DNA of 64,000 bases from Mycocentrospora acerina (taxonomy: Eukaryota; Ascomycota; Dothideomycetes; Pleosporales), in NCBI GenBank assembly GCA_022701365.1, contig JAKUHH010000167.1:248001-312000 (forward strand), read 5' to 3'. The translations under genes and the position numbers were made by a program. Shown here one piece after another: positions 1 through 9,367 of this stretch (the stretch's first letter is position 1; every line of letters begins with the position of its first letter). Below the pieces are notes generated by a model, which saw nothing but the letters and a program-made list of their open reading frames with translations, made no database searches and was not told where the DNA came from.

Positions 1-429
1 GTACACAGCGACGGCATGGCACACCTGGTTCCATTGCAACACAGTCGCCAACCTTCAGTGTCTTGACTTTGTCACCAACAGAGTGGACAATTCCCGCCGA
101 CTCGTGGCCGAGAACCATGGGCGATTCAACGACGAAATGCCCGATACGACCCTCGACCCAGTAGTGCACGTCTGAGCCGCAGATACCTGTCCATCGTGGC
201 TTGACAATGACATCGTATGGCGAGGGAAGGGTGGGGATGGGGCGGTCTTCGTAGACTACCTTGTTAGGAGCTTGGAGAACAAAAGAAGGGTTCTAGGTTC
301 TGGTTAGGTCTGGATTAATGCAATTGAACCGTCACGACCTCTCGTCGTGATGCTGCGAACATGCGACGCGTGTGGCGGGGTTGGTGGGGTAGGGAGCTCT
401 ACCTTCTGTGTAGCTATTTCTGTCGCCAT
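1..429 (-). CDS. XYL2: Xylitol dehydrogenase (D-xylulose reductase), N-terminal part, cut by window edge
   Basis: Medium-chain zinc alcohol dehydrogenase family. The expected reaction is NAD-dependent oxidation of xylitol to D-xylulose in pentose catabolism, in the cytosol. Two exons are read. Exon 1 (429-403) encodes MATEIATQK. A 110-nt GT-AG intron (402-293) follows, and exon 2 (292 to beyond base 1) opens with NPSFVLQAPNKVVYEDRPIP. Exon 2 carries the catalytic-zinc Cys in GICGSDVHYW, the GHE motif in PMVLGHESAG, and the first Cys residues of the structural-zinc lobe (EPGVPCRRC). The stretch GRIGHFVVESPMVLGHE resembles fungal xylitol dehydrogenases more than L-arabinitol dehydrogenases. The NAD-binding half lies outside the window, so sorbitol dehydrogenase remains possible. 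The start was chosen because the short first exon splices in frame to the conserved N-terminus. Confidence 0.82.
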
Positions 430-837
430 CGTTGCTGCTTTGTGTCTTTTGATGCTTGGAGAGGGAGGATGACCAAGAGCGTATAGATAATTGAGGAAAG
501 CTGTCAAGAGCTTATGTGCGACCAGCAAGCAGTGTGATCATAAATAATAAAATGTGGAACCAGGCTGTATCTCGTGTCAAGCTGACCCGCGTAGGTCAGG
601 GAGGAGCTGCGTTAGCGTACGTGCGACTTTAACCGCACTGAATTTTACCCGCAATGAAATCATTGGCGCATTCATTCGGCATTTGAACGTCGGGTTTCTA
701 GACTCTCGGCACAGTTCTTGCCGACTTCGCTGATACTAGATAGATCGCCGGCGCTACACGAATGCTTCTGGCAAATACCGTGGGAACTGAAAAGGTACAA
801 GAGTAATAAAGATGCCGTCGAATCGCTGACGTGTGGC
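430..837. other. Intergenic: promoter of the XYL2-like gene and 3' flank of the methyltransferase gene
   Basis: The two flanking genes lie in tandem on the minus strand, so this 408-bp gap should hold the promoter and 5' UTR of the dehydrogenase and the 3' UTR of the methyltransferase. I see no conserved reading frame or repeat in it. Confidence 0.5.
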
Positions 838-1955
838 CTAACTAGCCTCGGGAATTTGTCTTCCCCAACAGGACCACCAACAAGTCACGAGCGCAGTCTC
901 GTCTTGATGTCCGTTCGCATCAGATCCGCTCCAGTCATCATATCCCTTCTCTTCACCTTGTTCCAAGATGTGTAGCCCTATTCCTTTCATACGCCGACGA
1001 AAGTCTTCGATCTCCGGCAGATACGCCTGTCGGTACGGAAACTCAATAATGACTCTTGCGCTACTGTCGGGAGAGAGCCAAGCGTCGATCGAATCAACAA
1101 GCATGCGTGGATGGTCCGGTGAATACAACGAGTCGGCGGCAAGTATTAGAGGAAACTTGGTGGTGATGGTCTCGCCTTTATCGCTGTCTACAGTGTCTGG
1201 AAACAAAGTGCAGAGGGTAGGATTGGTCCAGTCGAGAACGCCTGTGCGAGTGGCACCACCGTTCTGCCTCACTACCTCAGCATTGTCCCCGGCATTGCGT
1301 GCAAGGTTTGCATGAATGCTGGACAGGTCGGTGAGAACAACATCAGCTCCCAGGCCTGCCATTGCAAGACCAACCAGCCCTGTTCCTGAACCGAGTTCGA
1401 GGACTCTTGGTGTCTGTGATGCGTCCGACTGTACTATGTCGAATTTGTGAAGTCGTTTGGCGAGCATATATGAAGCAGCCCATGTCTTCAAGCCAATATC
1501 GTCCCCGGTGAGAGTGGGCTCGTGAATGCTGAGCTCGAACGACCCCGTTGCGGAAGGTATCCTGAACTTGCGCGAGAGAGCGCTCATCGCTGAGCGACCA
1601 GAACGTTCGCTGAGCCGCAGGCTGGCTTGATTCCATATCTCCTCCTTGGCCTCATCGTCTTCGATCCATCGTAAACTGCTGCTCACGATGCTTGTTAGGT
1701 ATCGGGTGATGCCTTCTGGATTTACTTGAATGATGCTTGACTGTGTCTGTGCAGGCTGTGCATCGTTGTTTTTGTTGATGTCTGTGTCATTATGGAACTC
1801 CCATGAGGGGGGAGCAGACGTAAGGAGTGTGAGCGTGTCAAGGAGGGATTTTGCGCTTGGCTTGGTGTAGAGCTGGGGCAAATCTAGGACTGCAACCATG
1901 CGTTAGCTTTATTGATAGCGGAAGCGCGCGCAATCATACCGTCTAGCGACGCCAT
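838..1955 (-). CDS. METTL21/EFM2-like protein-lysine methyltransferase
   Basis: Seven-beta-strand S-adenosylmethionine-dependent methyltransferase of the METTL21 (Methyltransf_16) group. In yeast the related EFM proteins methylate lysines of translation elongation factors. The model has a 16-nt first exon (1955-1940, MASLD plus one base), a 50-nt GT-AG intron (1939-1890) and exon 2 (1889-838), giving 355 residues. AdoMet motif I is visible as LELGSGTGLVGLAMAGLGAD, followed by VVLTDLSS. The conserved upstream segment with LRLSERSGRSAMS and ELSIHEPTLTGDDIGLKTW is typical of the EFM2/Rrg1 branch. An unspliced start at 1899 is possible, but it would place MVA where the spliced form gives MASLD. 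The gene ends 157 bp upstream of XYL2's first exon region boundary gap and starts 156 bp from the VPS28 stop. The EFM2 assignment is by motif memory, and the substrate is inferred. Confidence 0.75.
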
Positions 1956-2111
1956 GGTTGTTTCTGTGCCTTTTGCAGTTGCGCGCACGCGCACAAGCAA
2001 AGCGACCAAACTTACAATCAGTAGCTACAATGCCAAGACTATCGCGGGGCAGGACTCGCAGAGATGGAGCAGCGCAGCGCGTAACATGTACATCCAAAAG
2101 GAAGCTCTATA

Positions 2112-2947
2112 TCAATCCTTCTTTAGGGTAGCCTTGAAGCCATAGTATGCTTGCTCCATGTCGAATTGAAACTCGCGGACCTGATCATCGTCCAGCTTCC
2201 CAGATGCTCTCATCTGATTCAGGGTGATGAGCCACTGCACAATCTTGCCCTTGCTCTCAAAGTCCTGGTCGACGACCTTGTTGACTGCCTGGATAATCTC
2301 CACGAGGAGTGGATGTAGCGTGTCTTTCTCCACTAGACCAATCTTGATGGCGTCGAGGAGAGTGATGAATGTCTCGGTCGCGTTGACGATGAGGGTGGCA
2401 TCTGCGTAGTCGCCCTGCTGCGCTGTTTTGTGCGAGGGGCCCTGTTCGACCGTGGCGGGGATGCCGATGCGAAGCCGTTCAGTGGCTCTGGGACACTCTA
2501 TCTAGGCATCTTGTTAGAGGGCGTGGGAGAGAGACGAGGGGCGGACAAGGCAGGTGGGCAGGTTCAAGACGTACTTCCCACTCCTTCTGGAACGAGTCCA
2601 GGTCGCCAAAGGCCCGCGCAACGGCCTCGTTGGCCAGATTGGACTTGTACTGCTTGAGCAGTCTGCTGCATGTCTCGGTGTAGTCGGCTTCGGTGACGGA
2701 GTCTTTGAGGTAGCCCTTTTCGAGGCCTTCGAGCGTGATGATGATGCTGTATATCTCGGCCAGCGAGTCGTTCAGGTCGCGCTCGGCGCTCGTGGTGGAC
2801 AGCTTGGCCTCCTGTGCAGGGAGCAAGTCAGCGGTTGCGCAGAGGCGGCGACGGCAGTCACACCTCGTCGAGATTGATGGTTGTCGAGAGCGCCGAGCGC
2901 GGGATGTAGGGCGTCGGCGCGTAGGCCAGCTGTCTGGTGTTGTACAT
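2112..2947 (-). CDS. VPS28: ESCRT-I subunit VPS28
   Basis: VPS28 bridges ESCRT-I to ESCRT-II during sorting of ubiquitinated cargo into multivesicular endosomes. Three exons: 2947-2864 (MYNTRQLAYAPTPYIP..LDE), 2811-2575 and 2501-2112, with introns of 52 and 73 nt, giving 236 residues (yeast VPS28 is about 242). Exon 2 holds the helical N-terminal core (EAKLSTTSAERDLNDSLAEIY, cut here; later YTETCSRLLKQYK and VARAFGDLDSFQKEWE). Exon 3 starts IECPRATERLRIG, a family hallmark. It ends in the four-helix C-terminal domain (LHPLLVEIIQAVNKV, WLITLNQMRASGKL, FDMEQAYYGFK), which binds ESCRT-II in the family. All frames join without stops. The gene is divergent from NOC2, with 300 bp between start codons. 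Confidence 0.93.
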
Positions 2948-3247
2948 GCTTTACGGGGAGGAGAGGCTGGCTGGGCGTCTTGTGTACGGCGACAAGGGCA
3001 ATGACAATGGAAACGGCAGCGGCAACGGCAACGGCAATGTCGACTGCAGCATGAACATGGGCGTGGACTTGGACGACCAAGCTCGCCAGCTTCCAGCGTT
3101 GGCGCGCGCAGTGTGGGGAACTGGCACGGACCCTGAGCGGCAGTAACGCTAGCGCCAAAATTGGACTTTTTCGACGCAACTTGAACTTTTTTGCGGCCGC
3201 CCATCTTGCCCGCCCGTCCACGACAGCGCGCGCCCACGACCGCAAAC
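2948..3247. promoter_or_regulatory. Shared intergenic promoter region between VPS28 and NOC2
   Basis: The start codons of VPS28 (minus) and NOC2 (plus) are separated by 300 bp, so this stretch must carry both promoters and both 5' leaders. It contains a short imperfect run of aacggc/aacggt-type hexamers around 3010-3040. No specific factor site is claimed. Confidence 0.6.
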
Positions 3248-5663
3248 ATGCCCATTTCAAAGGCCACCAAGAAGTTCGAGAAGAACAAGCTGCCCGATGT
3301 CATCAAGCGCCGCAAGGAGGTCGCCAAGATCAAGCAGCGCAAGCAGATTGACCTGAAGAAGAAGGAACGCAAGGCGCGCGACAATGCAAAGGCCGACGAC
3401 CTCGACGATGAAGCCGCGAAGAAGCCAAAGTCCAAGGCGGCCAAGGAGGACGAGGCGTTTGGTGAGATGTCCATGGACCAGTTCTTCGAGGGCGGCTTCG
3501 AGGTGCCCAAGATGAGCAAGAAGAGCTCCACAAAGCCCAAGACGGGCAAGAGGAAGCGCACCCCCGTCGAGCAAGACGGCGCAGAGGGCTCCGACGACGA
3601 AGACGCGGCTGCTGCAGCCAACGGCGCAGAAGACTCTGCGACGGACAGCGACTCGGGCGACGACGCCGACGCCCACAAGGAGCAGCTCGCAGGGCTGGCA
3701 GCCAAGGACCCCGAGTTTTACAAGTATCTCAAGGACAACGACGCCGAGCTGCTGGACTTTGTCGAGGATGCAGACCTGGCAGAGATTGACGCGCTCAGCG
3801 CCAGCGAGGATGAGACAACCCCGAGGAAGAAGCAGAAGGCGGCAGTTGACTCGGACGACGAGAGTGAGCCCGCCTCCGGCAACGAGGTCTCCAAAAAGCT
3901 CATACAAAAGTGGAAATCCTCAATGGAGGCAAACCACTCCCTGAGGGCCATGAGGGAGGTTGTGTTGGCCTTCCGGTCTGCAGCACACTTGAATGACGAG
4001 GAGGGCAAGAAGTACAGATACTCGATATCTGACCCAGATGGTAGGCTTCACTTCGTGCAGTCCTCTATTCGTAGACTAACACCGACACAGTTTACCATCA
4101 GGTCTTGGTAACCACCCTCCAGCTTGTACCCAAGGTACTGCAACACCATTTGCCCGTTAAGGAGAGCACTGTAGGAAAGATGTAAGTTGATCGCCTCAAA
4201 ATCGGCGCCCATGTACTAATCTGAACAGTCGCGTGCCTACCGACTCGAAAAAGTTCCGTACTCTTACGCCGCTCCTCAAATCGCATACCGTCTCCATCCA
4301 ACATCTCCTCGAGAACCTCTCGGATGCCTCGACGATGCGCATGACCCTAGACTCGCTAGTGTCCTTACTTCCGTACATCCTGTCATTCAAGAAGGTTGTC
4401 CGTGAGGTCATAAAAACTGTCTCGTCTGTATGGGCTGACTCTGCCAACAACGAAATGACAAGGTTGTCTGCCTTCCTTGTCCTACGCCGTCTGGTAGTCA
4501 TCTCCGACGCGAGCATTCGCGAGGCTGTCTTGAAGCAGGCATATCAAGGACTCGTAAAGGGCGCAAGAAATACGACAGTCCACACCATTCAGGGCATTAA
4601 TCTGATGAAGAACACTGCATCGGAGCTTTGGGGTCTCGATCCTACCGTAGGGTATACCACTGGCTTTGGCTTCATTCGTCAGCTTGCCATCCATCTTAGG
4701 ACGAGCATTACAAACAAGACGAAAGACTCGTACAAGACAGTCTACAACTGGCAGTACATCCACTCGCTGGACTTCTGGTCTCGAGTTGTCTCGGCTCACT
4801 GCGAGTCCCTTCGCGAAGCAGAGTCTGGCAAGCCATCCCCACTCCGACCGCTCATCTACCCCGTCGTCCAGCTCACACTTGGAGCCATGCGTCTCATTCC
4901 CACCGCGCAATACTTCCCTCTCCGCTTCCAGCTTGTTCGCGCTCTCATCCGAATTTCCTCGGCCACGTCGACCTACATCCCGCTCGCCCCTGCGCTTATC
5001 GAAGTCCTTAACACGGCAGAGATGAAGAAACCCCCCAAACCCAGCACACTCAAGGCTCTGGAATTCAGCACCACCATCCGAGCAACAAAAGCCTACCTAC
5101 GGACACGTGTCTACCAGGACGGTGTCGGTGAGCAAGTCGCCGAGCTGCTTGCAGAGTTCTTCGTCCTGTGGGCCAAGAACATTGCATTCCCCGAGCTCGC
5201 GCTCCCTGTCATCGTCATGCTTAAGCGCTGGGTCAAGGCCATGACGAAGAAGAGCAGTGGAAACCGCAACGCAAAGATCAGCTCCATCATGGCACTGCTG
5301 ATCCAGAAACTCGAGGCGAATTCAAAATGGGTCGAGGAGAAGCGCGCAAAGGTTGACTTTGCACCCAACAATCGCGCAGGCGTCGAGGGCTTCCTCAAGG
5401 ATGCTGACTGGGAGAAGACTCCGCTCGGAGCATTCGTCGCCGGGCAGAGAAAGGCGAGAGAGCAGAAGAACAAGATTTTGGAGGATGCAAGGAAGACAGA
5501 GGACAAGAAGAGGAAGGAGTCGGAGAAGTGGGAGGCAAAGAAGGGCGAGAAGGAGTTTGAGTCCGGGGATGACCAGGAGGAGGATGGGGAGATGGAGTTG
5601 GATGATGAGGAGGACGATCTGGAGGACGATGATGAGGATGAGGAGGAGAGCGACGACGAGTAG
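3248..5663 (+). CDS. NOC2: Nucleolar complex protein 2 (NOC2), 60S ribosome assembly factor
   Basis: NOC2 pairs with NOC1 and NOC3 and escorts pre-60S particles from nucleolus to nucleoplasm. Three exons: 3248-4040, 4091-4181 and 4229-5663, with introns of 50 and 47 nt, the second having a TACTAAT branch site. The protein is 772 residues (yeast 710). The N-terminus is strongly basic (KFEKNKLPDVIKRRKEVAKI), then acidic low-complexity, then EMSMDQFFEGGFEVPKM. The conserved NOC2 domain follows (YHQVLVTTLQLVPKVL, RVPTDSKKFRTLTPLLKSH, YKTVYNWQYIHSLDFWSRVV, LRFQLVRALIRIS, LAEFFVLWAKNIAFPELALP). The C-terminus is a lysine/glutamate coiled region ending in an acidic tail. The start at 3248 (MPISKATKKFEKN) is preferred over an upstream in-frame ATG at 3191 because conservation begins there. 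Confidence 0.95.
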
Positions 5664-7543
5664 ATTGTGTGTGAAACGGAACGGAACATTTTGTATAGAA
5701 TATTTTCCCGCGGGGAAACAGTATGGGTTGTGTACGTATGCATGGAACTTTTTTTTTCTCTTTTCTCAACACAACCATCCATGTACTATGAGAGGAGAGT
5801 TGCAAAAAAAAACTCGCCATAGCTACGCTAGTTTCAAGAGTTTTATTTTCACGCATCACAAAGAACCATTTTTAGCGCCATGCTCATGTGCATACCTCTT
5901 CCTGAGTCCTTTGAAGGGGGCTTTTCAATATAGAAGCGTGAGCGAGGCTGTGTAGCGAATCCACTAATTCCACTCACATCGAAAGTAACCCTCCTCTTCT
6001 ACCTTGGATTTGCACACATACTCACACACTCACACTCACATGCCCACGTGCACCTACACAGATGCAGAAGGAGAAAAAAGATTTGTCATTAGCGATTGGA
6101 TCAGATAGATAACCAAGACCCTATTGTTGTTAGGCGGTGGGCAGACTCAATAGACGGGGCTGGGCTATTTTGAGACTACACAGACGATAGGGTTATGTGG
6201 GGGAATCGATAGTTTGATGCCAGGGGAGGGGGTATGACGATAGATGGGGTGACGGAATAAAGATCAAGCGCAGGGTAGATTCCTGGATGTGGGTGCGGGA
6301 AGACGGATGTGTAAGCACCCGGTGCGAGGGTAGGCGGGTGGAATAGGATGGATCAGGCAGGCAGGAAGGAAGGAAAAATTGGGATGCAATTGCCCGAGAC
6401 TGACACCGAATGATGGGTGAGATGGGGAAGGGAGTGGGTGGTATGAGGTTTCAGGAATCTGGCTAACCAGCTGAGAAAGGGGAAGAAATTTGGGGGAGGG
6501 GGGGGGGGGGTGGGGAATGAGAGGAATTAATTATTTCCATCTACTCGCTTGATGGTGGTGGTGATGATGATGATGATGCTCAACCAGGTGTTCCGTTGAC
6601 TCTCCTGATGGATGAGAACCTTTCCTATTGTGCAGCGTTGCCCTGATGATCGCACGCAGGTACGCAGCTGCCCACTAGGTCAAGAAGGGTAAGAGTCATA
6701 ATCGCAGAGCCGCAGATAGTTGATGGGAGCAATATTCCCGATTCACTGGGCCTGCAGGTGAGTTATTCTTATCTACATTGCGCGGGTAGGAGCGCGTGGC
6801 ACCCTTGTAGTGAACGGGCGGCTGCGCTGGAAACGAGGCTGGAAGCATGTGTGCGGTATGCAGCATGGGGGCTAAAAACAGATGCGGGGGCTGAATAGCA
6901 TGTAGGCGGGTGGATTGCTACGAGGGGAGATAGTGTGAGACCGGTATGAAGAAAATGGATCGGACTACTGTAGCTTGCTTGGAGAGCGAACTTGGACTAC
7001 GAAAACGAGGGCAGCAGTTCGTACAAGCGCAACGTTGAGACTTCACCGCCGATTTCTTGCGATAGTCGTTGTGTTGAATTAGTCTTGGAGCTATGGCAGA
7101 GGTATCCATCTACAAACCCACTCTCAGCGCATCTCGCCGACCCCTCCGTCCATCGCGCAGCGAGGCTTAGCCCCACCATGCACTGTCAGCACTCACTCTT
7201 TCCCCATCTGCCAACCGGCATGATGACTGAGCGTTCTGCATGCCTATTATGACGAGTGGCGTATAGAAAAAAACGTGGAGCAACAGGGGGTGGAATCTTC
7301 CATGCCATTCATGACCATACGGGTGTAGTTGTGCAAGGCTTGATTCGTTTGCTATTGCTGAATCGGGACGTAATCGAGGCTCAGACATGCATGCAGAGGC
7401 GATGGGATGCATGCTGAGGGTAAGTATGCTAGGAAACAGATGTCGATTTTGATATCGAGGTGTGGGTTTAGCATGCGTGACGGGAAGGAAATGATATACT
7501 TAAGAGATACGAGAGGCAACGAGAACCTGCATGCACAGAAGAA
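5664..7543. other. Long intergenic region between NOC2 and the AflR-like regulator
   Basis: This 1.9-kb stretch has no open frame that looks coding on either strand; the short ORFs present lack codon structure or recognisable motifs. It holds a G-rich homopolymer near 6496-6512, a GGT/GAT trinucleotide stretch near 6553-6579, and purine-rich DNA at 6340-6530. It must include the NOC2 3' UTR and the promoter and leader of the regulator. A non-coding RNA cannot be excluded from sequence alone. Confidence 0.5.
6496..6579. repeat. Poly-G tract followed by a GGT/GAT trinucleotide repeat
   Basis: A run of G broken by a single A and T lies at about 6496-6516. Some 35 bp further on is a tggtggtggtgatgatgatgatgatg-type stretch (about 6550-6579). 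Simple sequence, likely unstable in length. Confidence 0.7.
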
Positions 7544-8941
7544 TTGGAAGACTGGACCCAGGCAAATTTTTCTCCAACATTGATCGTTTACCGCACGGTA
7601 ACAATGGCTTCCTTTACTTTTCCACTATCTCAATGGCGCTCGTCCCCGGCGGTTCCCAACACCGCCGCGGGACCAACGTCCGTCCCTACATCGATTTCAA
7701 CGAGACTAAGACGGGACCGCAAACCCAAACTCCGTGCTTCCTGCGATGCCTGCGCGGCCTCAAAAGTCAAGTGCAGCAAGGATCATCCTATTTGTACACG
7801 TTGTTCCGCAAATGGACTGGAGTGTATATATGGCATATCGAGAAAGCATGGCAAGCCTGGGAGAACGAGGAAGAGAAACCCCGACGGATCACCCTTTAGG
7901 GGAATGTCGAAGAAACGACCTGATGGTAGTGAGTTTGGCAAATTTAGACTTCGACCCGAGTCTGTGGTTCGATCTCTACCGGAGCTTGATATCCCTATCT
8001 CGAGTTGGTCGCCTGCGCAAAGTGTATCGAATGCTCCAGAGTTCGATTTCGAGATGACACCTCAGTCGACATACTTGGAGTCAGGCGAATGCCCCTTCAC
8101 GGATGAACTGCTTTCCACCGCACAGTATGAGGTGGAGAATCATGGACTCGACTTCCCGGACCTGTTTGCAGAGAAGCAGACGATCGAGCTCAACATACAG
8201 GACGTCCAGGATCTGAGTGTACACCCTCTCGATTACAAAATCCAAGACTCAACCATGGAAACCTGGTCCTCTGTATATTCAAGTCCGACGACTGATCAGA
8301 CATACAATTATGGCACCATACCTGAGTGTCGCTCTGTAGTCACCTCACACTGCTGCCACACGCTCGCCTATTCTACCCTCGAAAGTATGCGCACTATTAA
8401 TCCAAATGCCGCGTACTCAAACACTGAGATCGAATCTGTACTTTCCGCCACCACCCTAGCTATGCAACATGTGCTCCAGCTTCTCAGCTGCCCGTGCTCT
8501 TCAGACCCGCATCTCGCTATGCTGTACTCGAGCATAACGTCTAGGATCTTGCACTTGTATCGAATGATTGCGAGCATAAATCGGGACTCATCTGTATTTA
8601 CATCGTCATCATCATTACTTGGTAGTTGCTATACATCGCCGACGTCCTCTATTCTCTCTTTGCCGTTGTCGTCCCCAGATTCAGAGAACTCAGCGTTTAA
8701 TTTGCAAACCCAACCAGTGGATCTCGGACTCTACAGAGCTCTCCGAGCGGAGCGACTGCGGCGCCAGATGGTCCTTGGAGAACTGGCGACATGTGAGCAA
8801 CTAGTCGATGCGCTGGTGGGGTGGACAGGAAGTGGGGGCGCAGAGCAGGCTGGGTTCTTGTACGGGATACTGGGAGTGTGGTTGAAAAGCGAGTTATTTA
8901 GGGTTGCGAGAGAGGTGGAAGGCGGTGCGGAAGAGATATAG
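7544..8941 (+). CDS. AflR-type Zn2Cys6 transcription factor
   Basis: Fungal binuclear zinc-cluster activator, up to 465 residues in a single exon. The DNA-binding domain reads CDACAASKVKCSKDHPICTRC then SANGLEC, i.e. Cys spacing C-x2-C-x6-C-x6-C-x2-C-x6-C. It is followed by the basic linker SRKHGKPGRTRKRNP, the layout seen in AflR, regulator of aflatoxin and sterigmatocystin clusters. Downstream, CCHTLAYSTLESM, SCPCSSDPHLAMLYSSI and RILHLYRMI fit the AflR C-terminal domain. Two in-frame starts exist: 7544 and 7604 (MASFTFPLSQW). The second has a better context (acaATGgct) and I consider it at least as likely. No polyketide synthase, NRPS or other cluster enzyme adjoins it, so a role in secondary metabolism is inference from family only. 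Confidence 0.85.
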   Translation: MEDWTQANFSPTLIVYRTVTMASFTFPLSQWRSSPAVPNTAAGPTSVPTSISTRLRRDRKPKLRASCDACAASKVKCSKDHPICTRCSANGLECIYGISRKHGKPGRTRKRNPDGSPFRGMSKKRPDGSEFGKFRLRPESVVRSLPELDIPISSWSPAQSVSNAPEFDFEMTPQSTYLESGECPFTDELLSTAQYEVENHGLDFPDLFAEKQTIELNIQDVQDLSVHPLDYKIQDSTMETWSSVYSSPTTDQTYNYGTIPECRSVVTSHCCHTLAYSTLESMRTINPNAAYSNTEIESVLSATTLAMQHVLQLLSCPCSSDPHLAMLYSSITSRILHLYRMIASINRDSSVFTSSSSLLGSCYTSPTSSILSLPLSSPDSENSAFNLQTQPVDLGLYRALRAERLRRQMVLGELATCEQLVDALVGWTGSGGAEQAGFLYGILGVWLKSELFRVAREVEGGAEEI

Positions 8942-9367
8942 CTGTGATGATAGAGATGATGTGGGCTTTGGGCGATGCGACTCATGGTTAGTGGTGCGCA
9001 TGTTGTCATGAAGTCTTTGGTCGATGTGTCTGGCTTCACACATCTGCGCTGTGGTTAGATTTAGAGGAAACGACTTTGTGTATTCGTCTCCGCATATCTA
9101 TAACTCTTAATGCCTAGAGATTGTCGATTTGCCTTCCACAGTTGCCAACTGATGTGAGGCCCTTAGTAATGACTCGCATACCCCAGATTCTTACCCCAGA
9201 GCGTAGGCACGTGGCGCCTTCACATGCCTCGGCTGATGCAACACGCATCATGAGTAGGCACATGCAACATGTACCTCATCCACCAAGCGCCTCGCCTCCA
9301 ACTCCACACACTCTCGAACACGACATGAACTCCTCGCCAGAGCGATAACCCGCATACATGGCCCACG
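8942..9367. other. Intergenic: 3' flank of regulator and promoter of ABCD transporter
   Basis: A 426-bp tandem gap. It contains upstream ATGs, including a very short frame (MNSSPER then stop) starting at 9326, ending just before the transporter start. That could act as an upstream ORF. Nothing else is recognised. Confidence 0.4.

Noticed and set aside
3257..3907. Minus-strand ORF of 216 codons
   Set aside because: Antisense shadow of NOC2 exon 1 (Leu/Val-rich complement of Lys/Glu/Asp-rich codons).
5111..5859. Serine-rich minus-strand ORFs
   Set aside because: Shadow of the acidic/lysine-rich C-terminus of NOC2 (purine-rich strand read backwards).
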